Shown one piece after another: positions 26,101 to 64,000 of a stretch of DNA of 64,000 nt. The stretch covers positions 9,110,501 to 9,174,500 of the forward strand of contig JAILWY010000011.1 in NCBI GenBank assembly GCA_022113835.1, written 5' to 3'. Position numbers and translations under genes: made by a program. Position 1 is the stretch's first letter; every line of letters starts with the position of its first letter. Under the pieces are notes generated by a model, which searched no databases, was not told the DNA's origin, and saw only the letters and a program-made list of their open reading frames with translations. The DNA comes from Atopsyche davidsoni. Lineage: Eukaryota; Arthropoda; Insecta; Trichoptera; Hydrobiosidae.

Positions 26101-26889
26101 TATATATTCTTTGGATTAAAATAGATCTTTGGACAATAATATTCAATAGCTTAAGGGCGTCTGCTTCCGCGGGTTTCCACAGAGATATTTTACAGCTTTA
26201 AGATGGCCGAACCGGAGCCGAAACGTAGAATGTCCAACCAAATCGAACCAAATTAATGATATTATATTTAAAATTAATATTTATAGTGATTTTGTACATT
26301 TTGTTTGTAGACGAGACTAGTTTCGCCAACCTAGCATTTAGGCAAAACTAGTCGCGTCAAAATCAATAAAAATAATTATTTTAAATGAGTAGAATTCCAC
26401 TGTCAAAAATATTGAAATGCTTAACATGTCAAGAATTGATACTAAAACTTTTATTATGTGTATGGAAACAAGCAGAAGCAGAGACTCTTGTATCCTTAAA
26501 AACTTATATACTGCATAAATCAATAACTAAATATAATTAATGGGTATTTTGTAAAGACTTAATATTATGTATAATCGATCTATATACAGAGTTTGGGGCC
26601 ACTCCAATAGAATAAGAACATTTCAATATCAATCAGGCGCCCAAGACACAAGACGCGCGGTCTAGTGGGTAGCACAGCTGCTTCTAGGGATCAGAGATAT
26701 TCCGAGTGGGTCAAACACAACAAATTTCCTCTGATCTTGCAAAGACGAAAATTTGATATTTACCCAAATAAGCAACTGTGCTATCTACACAGATTATTTA
26801 TTTAACCGAGTATTTGTACAATCATAGTATTGGTATTTTTTTTTGGATTTCAGGTAGTCAAGAGTTTGGACATATGAAAGCGCGCATCA
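23160..26889. other. Intergenic between zinc-finger cluster and org-1
   Basis: No gene is supported. A GC-richer block at 24905-25120 looks like an old repeat fragment. The phrase TCAGTGGCGTGC appears at about 25133 and again at 25796, marking a dispersed repeat. At 26650-26715 a block reading GGTCTAGTGGGTAGCAC ... GAGTGGGTCAAAC has tRNA-like A-box and B-box spacing, suggesting a SINE head rather than a functional tRNA. Confidence 0.45.
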
Positions 26890-27582
26890 ACCTGGGTGCG
26901 TAGTGATGCACGAAAGGGTGGAGACGTTGATGAAGAAGTGTGGGGTGGTAAAGCGCCCCACACACGTATCAACAAATTGAACAATGGTGTAGCCATAACC
27001 TGTAGTTTTTGTGAGATTTCGCCGATATTCAGTGATATATGGCAACACCATTATTCAATTTGTTGATACGTATGTGGAGCGCTTAAGGGTGATAGCAGCA
27101 GCGCCAGCTTTCGCTATCCTGATCTGCCAGCCCAGATGCATCAGAAGAACTACCCGGGCGCGTGGTGAGGCACGGAAGGGTGGAGACGTTGGTGAAGAAG
27201 CGTGGGGTGGTAAGGACCCCAGGAGGACTACCTGGGCACGCAGTGGTGTACGGAAGAGTGGAGGCGCTGACTACCTGGGCGCGTAGTCGTGCACGGAAGG
27301 GTGGAGACGTTGATGAAGAAAGGTGGGGTGGTAAGGACACCAGGAAGACTACGTGGCCACGCAGCGATGCACGGAAGGGTGGAGGCGCTGACGGAGAAGC
27401 GTAGGGTGGTAAGAACACCAAGAGGACTATCTGGGTGCGTAGTCGTGCACAGAAGGGTGGAGACGTTGATAAAGAAGGGTGGGATGGTAATGACACCGGG
27501 AGGACTACGTGGGTCCGTAGTGATACACGGAAGGGTGGAGACGTTGATGAAAAAGGGTGGGGTGGTAAGGACCCCAGGAGGA
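26890..27582 (-). repeat. 78-bp tandem repeat derived from the org-1 C-terminal coding tail
   Basis: Unit boundaries (the CTAC-type start, complement of the stop TAG) fall at 27150, 27228, 27271, 27349, 27427, 27505 and 27583. Spacing is 78 bp except for one 43-bp unit. A further copy at about 26890-26952 is cut off by a MITE. Read on the minus strand in the org-1 frame, full units encode 26 codons ending QRLHPSVHDYAPR-stop or a close variant. The real org-1 end is YQRPHPAMHDYAPR-stop. The array begins exactly at the org-1 stop and would lie in its 3' UTR. Confidence 0.9.
26953..27082. mobile_element. MITE, about 130 bp with about 42-bp inverted termini
   Basis: The left arm (GCGCCCCACACACGTATC...) and the right arm are near-perfect inverted repeats for about 42 bases with a short spacer. 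Flanks read TAAA on the left and TTAA on the right, compatible with a decayed TTAA target duplication. It interrupts a unit of the 78-bp array. No coding capacity. Confidence 0.8.
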
Positions 27583-55290
<27,708 letters not shown>

Positions 55291-55297
55291 GACCACC

Positions 55298-55358
55298 AGG
55301 TCGCCACCAGGCCACCACCAGGTCACCACCAGGTCACCACCAGGTCACCACCAGGTCA
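55298..55358 (+). promoter_or_regulatory. AGGTCA direct repeats, spacing 5 (six 11-bp units)
   Basis: Units start at 55298 (AGGTCG), 55309 (AGGCCA), then 55320, 55331, 55342 and 55353 (all AGGTCA), each separated by CCACC. The array begins 8 bp upstream of the predicted org-1 start codon, so it would lie in the 5' UTR or core promoter. AGGTCA is the half-site of many nuclear receptors; the DR5 spacing is seen directly, and receptor binding is inference. Confidence 0.55.
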
Positions 55359-55364
55359 CCAGAG

Positions 55365-55965
55365 CAACATCGGGGAATCACCCGAAGCGCACTCACTTCC
55401 TGTCATCCACTAGTGTCTTTGTTTCACTACCCACAGTATAATAAAATCAACCACTGATATAGTCCACTTTTGGTGCAGTTAAAATTCACTCATTGTTTAT
55501 GCACTAATTTAAAATTTCGTTTAAAAATAACACGATCTGAAATAAAACGCTAAACTGTTAATAAGCAGTGTCGTGCCGCAGCTCTGGCGCTAAGACAACC
55601 CCGTGCGCGCAATACTGCACGAGAAGGCATATGAATTATTTATTATGACCGAAAATAATAAAACCCCCCGCCGAGAAGGTGTTTGTATCATTTGAAATTA
55701 AATTTCATGAAATATAAATATATATATTTTAAAATATATTTAAAGCGTTGTTATTCTGCAATTCCCCCCGACCCCAAAAATGGTCCTGGCGCGGGGAACA
55801 AAACATTGGACGACAGGAAAAATCAAACAGCTTTAAAGGACCGAAATCACTGCAAGGCATGCAATGCTTGATTGCTTGTGTGAACTGCACGCGATTGCAA
55901 ATTTAAAATGGTTATTTGTATTCTAACTTTATAATATTTTGGAGTAGTAATTTTTCTTTCAGGTT
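55365..55965. other. Region upstream of the putative org-1 first exon
   Basis: The org-1 promoter should lie here if the 55.2-kb exon is right. No TATA-type site can be assigned with confidence. No coding sequence recognised. Confidence 0.4.
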
Positions 55966-56790
55966 ACAAGTAGCTTTATTACAGCGAGAAGGGCCATCGT
56001 GGGCACGCAGTGCTACACTGGTCGCATTCATAGCGCGGGCCGGCAGTCTCGGGTGTCAGGGCAATCATCGAAGTATGACTAGTTACAAATTGGTTGTCAG
56101 TTGTGTCGCAGCGAGTGTAGGCAGCTTTAATGCCGTGAAAGGGCCATCGAGGGTAAGCAGTGTAAGGCTGATCGCATTCATAGACGCAATATCGGATGTT
56201 GAGGCAATCAATGAAGTTGTGACGCAGCGAGTGTAGGCAGCTTTAATGCCGCGAAAGGACCATCGAGGGTATGCAGTGTAGGGCTGAACGCATTCATAGA
56301 CCGCCGACCAGCAGTCTGGAGTGTCGGAGCAATCAATGTGGCCAGATACAGATCGGTTGTCAGTTGTGTCGTAGTAAGTGTAGGCAGCTTTAATGTCGCG
56401 AAACAGCCATTGAGGACATGAAATGCCAGGCTGATCGCATTCATAGACCACCGGCCGGCAATCTCGGGTGTCGGAGCAATAAATGAAGTTTGGCCGATGA
56501 CAAATCGTTGTCAGTTGTGTCGCAGCGGGTGTGGGCAGCTTTATTGCCGCGAAACGGCCATTGAGGACAAGCAATGCCAGGCTGATCACATTCATAGAGC
56601 ACCGGCCTACAGTCTCGGGTGTCGGAGCAATAAATGAAGTTTGGCTGATGACAAATCGTTGTCAGTTGTATCGCAGCGGGTGAAGGTAGCTTTACTGCCG
56701 CGAAAGGGCCATTGAGGACATGCAATGCCAGTCTAATGGCATTCATAGACCACCAGCCGACAGTTTTGGGTGTCGGAGCAGACAATGCGC
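55966..56790. repeat. 151-bp satellite-like array, six units
   Basis: The AGCTTTA anchor recurs at 55972, 56123, 56239, 56386, 56537 and 56688 (spacing 151, 116, 147, 151, 151). Each unit carries GCATTCATAGA, CTCGGGTGTCGGAGCAAT-like and TTGTCAGTTGTGTCGCAGCG blocks. The period is not a multiple of three, so the ORFs within it are accidental. The last block also appears singly near 29575. Confidence 0.88.
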
Positions 56791-57884
56791 CGGTTTATTT
56801 CCGCGCGAGAAGTCATTAGAGGCGCCGGTCACTCCTCGCGCAGTCAGCGGCGGCGCGTACAGCAGGAAATTCAAAAACGCAAAGTAATACAAAAAAAAAA
56901 TTCAACCCAGTGATTTGGCAGAGTGTCTGCTTCCACATGTCTGTCCTAGCATACGAAATCCCGAAAAATCATACAAAAAATTGTACAAATTACACAATGA
57001 AACACTGTCGATTTCGCGTTTCCAGTGGCGCGCGGTCAACATCGATTCATCAATAAAAAATCATACAAATTATTTAATTTCAGTATATCTATATTGCTTG
57101 TATGCACTGTTATAATACAACATAGATAGTACTATAGTAAAAAGTTAAATTAAATACATAAACAGCTGATATATTCATAGCTGCGTGCCTAGTTTATGCC
57201 ACTGCGTGCCTCTCATTAATAAAAAAATAAGTATTTTAAAACCCTCGCTTAGAATTTAAGAATGAAAAATAGTTTGCTAATGATCGTTAGAAAATCTAAT
57301 GTGCAAACAAAAATATGTTTTTCTAATTTTCGTCTCTCTGCCAAAAATTCATTAATATCTTTTCAAACTAAAAATTTGTATAAAAAATAAACATATAGCT
57401 TCATCGACGAGTGTCACGTGACATTTTGTCGATAGAAGATGCTTTCATCTTCTAGGAAGTATTATTTTAGTAAATTTATTTGTTTTAAATAAATACTACA
57501 GCGACATTATTTTTAATCCATTGAGAAGATGCCAAATATCTATTTATGCTTGTAAAACTTAAATTACATGCAATTTTTTTTCTATATTTTATAGAACATT
57601 TAAACAACACTTTGTTGATTGATAAATGCGTATAAGTTTTTAACAGTGTTTTAAAAGAAACCACGATGTCATTATAAAAGGTGAAACAAGTGTTTTTTGG
57701 GCAGCAAAATATTTTTTTTGGAGTTGTGAACTTAATTTTATTGAAAAAATATAATTATTTATTTATATAGATTAAAAGTTATATCACAAATATTTAATTA
57801 AAAAAATGATTTAAGAATATTTGTTAAAATATATTAATTTGAATTTACTTGTTTTTTTATCAATAATGTTTATTTTTTAGTAAA
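56791..57884. other. No gene seen
   Basis: AT-rich sequence. A small hairpin (GAAGATG ... CATCTTC) lies at 57438-57454. Nothing else could be assigned. Confidence 0.45.
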
Positions 57885-58045
57885 ATACTTGAGTGATTTT
57901 CCACATGTTCGTTTATATTTGTGACCGGTTTCGCCAACCTTTCACGTTGGCATTATCAAACTGAATGCCAAACAAAATGCCAACGTGAAAGGTTGGCGAA
58001 ACCGGTCTCAAATAAAAACGAACATGTGGAAAATCACTCAAATAT
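57885..58045. mobile_element. Fold-back element 2 (ACCGGTTTCGCC family), very well preserved
   Basis: The arms, from ACTTGAGTGATTTTCCACAT and GACCGGTTTCGCCAACCTTT to their inverses, are nearly perfect over about 70 bases with a loop of about 17 bases. This makes a long hairpin of about 160 bp. It is followed by GGAATTCCACCAAGTACT, also present near 55002, so the family extends beyond the hairpin. Confidence 0.85.
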
Positions 58046-59535
58046 TTTACTCTAAAATATTAAAATGGAATTCCACCAAGTACTCTCTGTCAAAAATATT
58101 GAATTAAATAACGTTTATCTTTATACATTAAATTACACAACTCGTTATTTCGCATAAATTAATTTAATTGTGATCGAATAAAAAATATATTCACTATCAC
58201 TAATAGTTAGATTGCAAAAATGATGTCTTACAAGATCCACTTTAGCTCTTATTTAATTTGTTTTTAAGAGCCCGGGTGTTTTGTGTATAAAACCTCTGCA
58301 TATTTCTGTTATCAAAATAATAATATAAAAATTTTATCACCTTTAATTTTCACGCACATCTTTCAAACAACACAGCAATATTTCTCGCAAAACAAACAAG
58401 ATGTCGGACATCCAATCAACGCAGTGAAGCTTTTATATCAAATCCAATTGTCCATACAATTATTTTAAATCAATCGCCGGCCGAGTCGGGCGTTATTTTG
58501 GCACTGAGAGGAAAACTGACCTACGGGGGATCCGAACCGCCATCTTCCCATCAACGGAACAACAGCCGCCATTTTATCAACGGCCGATTATCTGGCAAGT
58601 CCTTGCAACGACGGATTTATTTCCGTATTGTGCGAATGAAAAATGTCGCCCGGCCGCCCTGACGGCGCCTCCTGAAATTTTTGACCTATTATTTTTATTA
58701 TTCCCCAATGCGATAATCAATATTTAAAATAAATAAAATAATTATTCAAAGTGTTTATTATTATTGCTTGTTGCTCTTTATCTTGTGTTTGATTGCTTTG
58801 AATTTTTATTCGGCTTTGCGTTTTTTTTTTTTGTGATCTCAAAGTGACACTCAAGTAATGGAAACTCCCAAAGCTTATTTATCAATTGAATCAAATTTGA
58901 TGTTGTGAATTAAATTGCAGTGAATGTAGAATAAATTGAATGGCTTATTTTGTTGGTGGGAACAAAATAAATACAACTGTGAGAAAATGCATCAGACTCG
59001 TATAACATTGAAACAAAACGTATAGAGAGTACGTTTGTTTGTTTTCTGTTGAGTATTTATTCGATTCGCGAGAATCTTCTGTGTACTTAAAATGGAAATA
59101 TAATCAATGGATTAATTTTTATTTTTTTAAACAGTTAGGATTTTAAAATGGTAAAGGTATTAATAAAGTGCTGTTAAATTATAAATAACTATGGAGACGG
59201 GGAAGATCTCGCATTTGACATTGACGGTTTGACTAAAATGGCATATTTTTTTGCTAACAAAAAACTGGCAATTATTGCGTGTTTTTTTTTAAAATTATTA
59301 TGATTTAGGCATTTTTAAAAGTGATATCAAATTTATCTTTTGGCATTTAAACGTTTTTTTCCGACACTGAAAAAAATGTGTACAAACTGTCACGGAATGT
59401 CGAGATATTAATGCACGAAGACTGGATATTATAAGGTAAGTGTTTGCATATTTTAATCAACACTATTTTAATTGGGATGGAAAATTATATTTACGGTAGT
59501 TTTAAAATTTAAAAATTTGCGGATGAAATATATAG
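58046..59535. other. No gene seen; one GC-rich islet
   Basis: 58480-58690 is GC-rich and contains CGCCATCTT and CGCCATTTT (GCCAT cores). The rest is AT-rich. No coding sequence recognised. Confidence 0.4.
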
Positions 59536-60239
59536 TCACTGAATGCGGATATTGTCAAACGTGATGACGAAACCGAAGTCTGGTGAAAAGCAGGTTGACG
59601 AATATCCTGCCCTGGACAAGGCGTTGAACGAAAAACGGCAGACTCGAGGCGTCGGAGGCCGCAAGCGACTGGCTCGTTGATTGAACCGAAACTTTGTACA
59701 AAACGATGTTGTTGAAAAAAATATTACCGAACAGGAGCGGACAAGAGCTATCAAAAGTATCAATCGCATACTGCAAATTTTGCAGACGGACAGCCCGAGC
59801 TTGACAGCGGTATTAAATGCGAAAATTGTCAAACGTATGACTAGCACGCAGACGAAAACTTGACACTTGACAACGACGCTCTTTGAAAACGGAGGCCGGA
59901 TCAGGCGCACTCCCAAAACTGACAAAACTGCACACTTACCGAGAAAATCTGTCACTTGCTAAACACACTGAAATTCCACAAACGATAAGCCGTAGACGAT
60001 ATTTCATTGCGAACACGGACAAAATATCACCTAATGTTTGATTTGACCGAAAAATGACAACTGAAACGCGTCGCGCGAAAGCGGGCAAAGTCGCACAGTC
60101 GACAGGCGCGGAGACGAGCACCTCGCACTTGACAACGGCGTTGATCGAAGAACGGCGATTACAACGTGTCTTCGGCGGGGAATTAGCGCGAGCGGCGCCG
60201 CGCGAAAACGGACGAGTCCTCACATCTGACAGGCGCGTT

Positions 60240-60325
60240 GATCGGGCGCGATGACGCCCTGGCGGGGCGAGGCGGGGCGGGGCGGGGCGTGCGGGGCGGG
60301 GCGGGGCGCGGGGCGCGGGCCCGGA
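60240..60325. repeat. GGGGC-rich tract
   Basis: Repeated GGGGCGAGGCGGGGCGGGGC-type sequence, a strong candidate for G-quadruplex formation on the plus strand. Confidence 0.7.
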
Positions 60326-60435
60326 GCTGTCATCGGGCCGAGGGGATCCGCGCGTCTGGCGGGCGCGGAGAGACGCGCCGCACTTTTCCCGATCTTTTTT
60401 CGGCCTTCCCTCCGCGGCCGGGCGCTGCGCCCCAC

Positions 60436-60560
60436 GGCTCCCCAGCTCCCCAGCTCCCCGCAGCTCCCCGCAGCTCCTCACAGCTCCCCGCAGCTCCTCA
60501 CAGCTCCCCGCAGCTCCTCACAGCTCCCCGCAGCTCCTCACAGCTCCCCGCAGCTCCATG
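60436..60560. repeat. 20-bp minisatellite
   Basis: About four perfect units of CAGCTCCCCGCAGCTCCTCA, preceded by shorter variants. Confidence 0.9.
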
Positions 60561-61211
60561 TACCAGCCGCAGCTCCTCGCAGCTCGCAGCTACGGATGAA
60601 ATTTCAGACATGACAAGCGCGCCGACGAAAACTTGAAATATGACAACGACGCTCTTTGAAAACGGAGGATGGATCAGTCGCACTCCCAAAACTGACAAAT
60701 CTACACACTTACCGAGAAAAATCAGTTATTTGCTAAATACACTGAAATTTTGCAGTTCCCCGCAGCTCCTCGCAGCTCGCAGCTACGGATGAAATTTCAG
60801 CCATGACTCTTTCAAAACGGAGGATGAATCAGGCGCACTCCCAAAACTGACAAATCTACATACTTACTGGAAAAAATCAGTTGGTTGCTAAACACACTGA
60901 AATTTCGCAGCTACTCGCAGCTCTTCGCAGCTCGCAGCTACGGATTAAATATCAGACATGACTTTCACAAAACGGAGGATGGATCAGGCGCTCTCCCGAA
61001 ACTGACAAATCAACACACTTACCGAGAAAAATCAGTTACTTGCTAAACACACTAAAGTTTCAGACATGACTCTTTCAAGACGGAGGATGGATGAGGCGCT
61101 CTCCCAAAACTGACAAATCTACACACTTACTGAAAAAAATCAGTTGCTTGCTAAGCACACTGAAATTTCGCAGCTTCACGCAGCACAGCCATGTTACCTG
61201 CAATTGAGTTA

Positions 61212-61579
61212 CAGTAATACCCCGCTTTACGCGAGGGATACATTCCGGAAAAAATCGTGTATATCGGGGTTTACGATTAAACATACATACATAATCAAAA
61301 CTCAATACAAAAAAATACGAATCATTCGAATCAATCACTTTAATTCTAAAAATACTTTATGCTGTACTACATGTTATTTTTACTGAAAAATACATGTATT
61401 GTCTTTTGGGTAGCATTTCTTTTACGTCCTTGTAAAATACATTCATAACACCATACGCTGTTTTTCATTGATTTAAGAGAAGTCAATGACTACATTATGT
61501 TCATATACATTCTTAAAATAAGAAATTCGCGTAATGCGAAACCGCGCATAACGGGGTCGCGTAAAGCGGGGTATTACCG
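61212..61579. mobile_element. Tc1/mariner-like MITE, copy 2 (368 bp)
   Basis: TA flanks both ends. The left end is CAGTAATACCCCGCTTTACG and the right end is the inverse ending GGGGTATTACCG. The interior matches 38981-39339 in reverse. No transposase. Confidence 0.88.
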
Positions 61580-61625
61580 TACCTTCAAAATTATTTATGC
61601 TTATGTACACATTTAATTTTTTTTA

Positions 61626-61918
61626 CAGTACGGTTAATCCTCGATATAACTGATCCCTATATAATGGACAAAAAATCAGGTCAAATGTAAAAACAATAAA
61701 AACGTTTTAAATGCGAAAATGTAAAAAAATTATTATAAAAAACGCCAAAACTTCAAAAGTGCAAACAAAGGTTGATTCCTTTTAAGTAGGATTACCGAAA
61801 GCAAGCGCGTCGAAATCAAACAGTTTTTTAAATTTATTTTAAACCTATTTTTATAGAACGGACTTTCGGCTTTAACGGACACCCCTTCCAATTGGTCCGT
61901 TATATCGAAGTTTTACTG
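61626..61918. mobile_element. Second TA-flanked MITE (293 bp, pogo/Tigger-like ends)
   Basis: It starts CAGTACGGTTAATCCTCGAT and ends with the inverse of CAGTAAAACTTCGATATAAC. TA lies on both sides (61624-61625 and 61919-61920). It lies 46 bp from the preceding MITE. No transposase. Confidence 0.82.
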
Positions 61919-61976
61919 TAGTAGCAATATCAATTGTATACGGATGAGCTGATATTCCAATTCCCTTATTCTTCGG

Positions 61977-62400
61977 GTGCCTCTCCTCAGGGGAGACCGG
62001 CGACCATTTGGACCGTCCATCGGTTTAGATTTTAGATGGTCGTCCAAAACGGACCATCGACCGACAGTCCTTTAATTTTGGGTATTTTTTTGCGTCTCTA
62101 TTCGGTACAGATTTTTAGGAACGAAACGCTGAATGCCTACACGCGCTGCGGCACATCCGACGGTGATCAGTCGATACCGTCCTCTTTTGCGTTGATCTTT
62201 TCTATCAGAACAAAAAAAAACCCCAAATAAAACCCTTTAAGATAATCACCGTTCGGTTGGATCGCATCATCTCCATTAAGTGTCTCTCCTCAGAGGAGGT
62301 TGGCGACCATTTCCCTGAGCGTATACTCATGCTGAGCCAGTGGTCATGGTTTTTTCACGGAGAATAGTGTAGTGGGTTCCCGGGTCCTTCTTCTATACGT
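61977..62400 (+). repeat. Two R1 fragments with a spacer
   Basis: 61977-62010 has GGTGCCTCTCCTCAGGGGAG. 62276-62400 has CTCTCCTCAGAGGAGGTTGG, CATGGTTTTTTC and GGGTCCTTCTTCTA. Between them lies an unrelated block with AATCACCGTTCGGTTG at 62246, a phrase also seen near 36393. Confidence 0.7.
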
Positions 62401-63470
62401 AGTTTAAAATTAAATTTAAGTTTTCACATTAACGTAAATGCTGTAGTTTCATGCCACATTGTTACAAAAATTATTAAAAAAAAAATTATAATGCGATTTG
62501 ACTTTTGCTTGTTAATTAGTAAAATTGTATAATTGTGAGACGATCAAATTTATTTTTTTTGCTATGAGATGTGAAAACTACTGTAAATTATTACAGTAGT
62601 TTTCAATCAAATTATTTAATTACGTGGATGATATTATAAATGTGATCAGATCGCTCAAAATTAAATCATACATTTACCACTAAAATATTGATTGCATTTG
62701 ATAAATGGAAAATATTTATGATTTCGATTCGTTGATTTTAATTTCTGTTTTATTATCTATATTTTATTATCTCTAGTTGATAATGTAAATGTGGTTAAAC
62801 CTACAGAAGTTGGATCATAAGTTTTCAACTAAAATTACAGAGAGCACTGTAATATTGGTTGCAATTAATAAACGGTAATGATTTGTAATTTAAATTCGAT
62901 GAATTTGATTTGTATGTTTCACTATCTACAATTGATAATTTTTAGGTGCTAATGAAAAACTTTATAAATCTATCCAAGTTGGATTCTATACAACTAAAGT
63001 GCAATTAATAATTAGATATAATTTGTGATTTAATTTCATAATATTGATTGACGTAAATTATATTTATCGCTCTTTGAATATCTGAACACAAACTATTATA
63101 TTTAACGCTATTTAACAAGTGCGTCAAAAAACCTTTAAAAACATTTATTTATTTATATAATATTTTAATAATTCATACGTTAGTTTTTAGAAAAGAGTAT
63201 ATCAAATATTTTAATACATATTTCAGGTGCGGAAAAAAAACCACAATACTATATAAAAGTGGGAGGTTGCTAGAGATAAAGCAGGTAGATAAGCAGCTGG
63301 AAGCAATCAGATTAATGCGGCTGTGCGGCATTTGTCATATTTTACACAGTAACACCACAGAATACCTTTTATTGAAGAAGCCAGAGATGGTTTTTTTTCG
63401 AAGGCTTATACTGACCTTTGAAACTGGAAACAATATGTAATATTAATATATATGAGACAGGCTACAGAAA
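62401..63470. other. No gene seen, very AT-rich
   Basis: Several stretches with weak mutual similarity (AAACTAAA, TTGATAAT-type runs) and a short palindrome at 62579-62610 (AAACTACTGTAA / TTACAGTAGTTT). No coding sequence recognised. Confidence 0.45.
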
Positions 63471-63479
63471 CAATATCAC

Positions 63480-63600
63480 CTCGACAAGGTACTTCCAGAG
63501 CACATCCCTCCACAATCATTTCAAGTCCACTACTCCATTACCGATCTTTTACACACGCTCAGGGTACAGAATGACAGCCATACACAAGCAACAGATTGGG
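63480..63600 (+). repeat. R1 fragment
   Basis: It matches the right part of the full-length copy: CTCGACAAGGTACTTCCAGA, CCTTTACACACGCTCAGGG-like sequence and a final CAAGCAACAGA. Confidence 0.75.
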
Positions 63601-63924
63601 GAGATCACTGAAATAACAACTAACAACAACTAGAACTTATTCATGGGTGATAGACTAAATTAGTTTATAACATATACATGTGTAAATGGAGTGCGGTTCA
63701 TATTAGCAAAAAGCATTTCTTGCCATAAAATATATTTTAAGCAATTCCATCATTAAAACTATCCTACATGGATACATAATAAATTCATATTCATAATATT
63801 TTACTGTGATTTGTTAGATTTATTTTATATTCAATGAATAAAACTGCATTATCGGTTTTTGATATTCAATAATAAAAATAATAATAAATACATTTTCAAA
63901 TGAAGTAAATTAATATTATGTACG

Positions 63925-64000
63925 ACAGTCCCGGCGGGCGCGGGGGGCGGGGGTGGGGCGGGGGTGGGGGCGGGGGCGTGGGGCTCGGGGGGCGTGGCCT
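63925..64000 (+). repeat. G-rich tract at the window edge
   Basis: Many runs of three to seven G separated by one to three bases, with quadruplex potential. It is cut by the end of the window, so its full nature cannot be judged. Confidence 0.7.

Larger units (their letters stand above)
59540..61175. repeat. Decaying array of a 110-150-bp unit with GC-rich inserts
   Basis: The blocks CTCCCAAAACTGACAAA, CACACTTACCGAGAAAA and TGCTAAACACACTGAAAT recur at 59905, 60685, 60837, 60985 and 61095 with variable spacing. Between them lie CAGCTC-rich repeats. Reading frames across it are chance. Confidence 0.8.

Noticed and set aside
26640..26720. Possible tRNA gene
   Set aside because: A-box and B-box-like phrases are present, but I could not form a proper cloverleaf with an acceptor stem. 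SINE remnant is more likely.
56083..56785. Minus-strand ORFs of 78-170 codons with repeated CSDT.DC...YEC patterns resembling a cysteine-rich domain
   Set aside because: The unit period is 151 bp, not a multiple of three, so the frame shifts from unit to unit. The apparent domain is an artefact of the satellite.
59536..60636. ORFs of 120-181 codons across the GC-rich array
   Set aside because: Low-complexity Pro/Ala/Arg/Ser translations of tandem repeats in several frames at once. No domain.

Overview
The window looks like nuclear DNA of an insect, most likely a moth or butterfly. It is AT-rich, has spliced genes with GT-AG introns, and is crowded with MITEs and other dispersed repeats. The protein types are animal: a T-box factor, ESS2, and arrays of C2H2 zinc fingers. 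The gene at 8.2-10.3 kb resembles the ommochrome-binding proteins known from moths. The order-level assignment is inference. No bacterial features, CRISPR arrays, rRNA genes or convincing tRNA genes were seen.

Region 1 (1-23.2 kb) is gene-dense. ESS2 (nine exons, minus strand) is head-to-head with the first of four C2H2 zinc-finger paralogs: A at 5.5-7.4 kb, B at 15.6-17.4, C at 18.4-20.4 and D at 21.2-23.2. A decayed fifth copy lies at 13.8-14.5 kb. Each paralog has one short acidic first exon with psi-K-x-E (SUMO-type) motifs and one large finger exon. A secreted beta-propeller-like gene on the minus strand (8.2-10.3 kb) sits inside the cluster.

Region 2 (23.2-55.3 kb) is dominated by one minus-strand gene, the Tbx1-family T-box factor (org-1 in Drosophila). 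Seven exons lie at 27.6-33.5 kb. A likely first coding exon lies at 55.2 kb, beyond a 21.8-kb intron. All exon phases close to a 398-residue protein. Its stop codon abuts a 78-bp (26-codon) tandem array whose units are copies of the gene's own C-terminal tail. The large intron holds GC-rich islets, a cluster of TGATTTAT sites, a piggyBac-derived fragment, several MITEs, many copies of an unclassified repeat (called R1 here), and a 3,999-bp Ty3/Gypsy-type LTR element. That element has identical LTRs but lacks reverse transcriptase and most of integrase.

Region 3 (55.3-64 kb) has no recognised gene. It contains an AGGTCA direct-repeat array just upstream of the org-1 start, a 151-bp satellite, fold-back elements, a decaying GC-rich array, and two TA-flanked MITEs.

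ESS2 and TBX1 are also neighbours in human 22q11.2, so their closeness here may be old synteny. All gene models come from reading splice sites and frames by eye; no transcript or database evidence was available.
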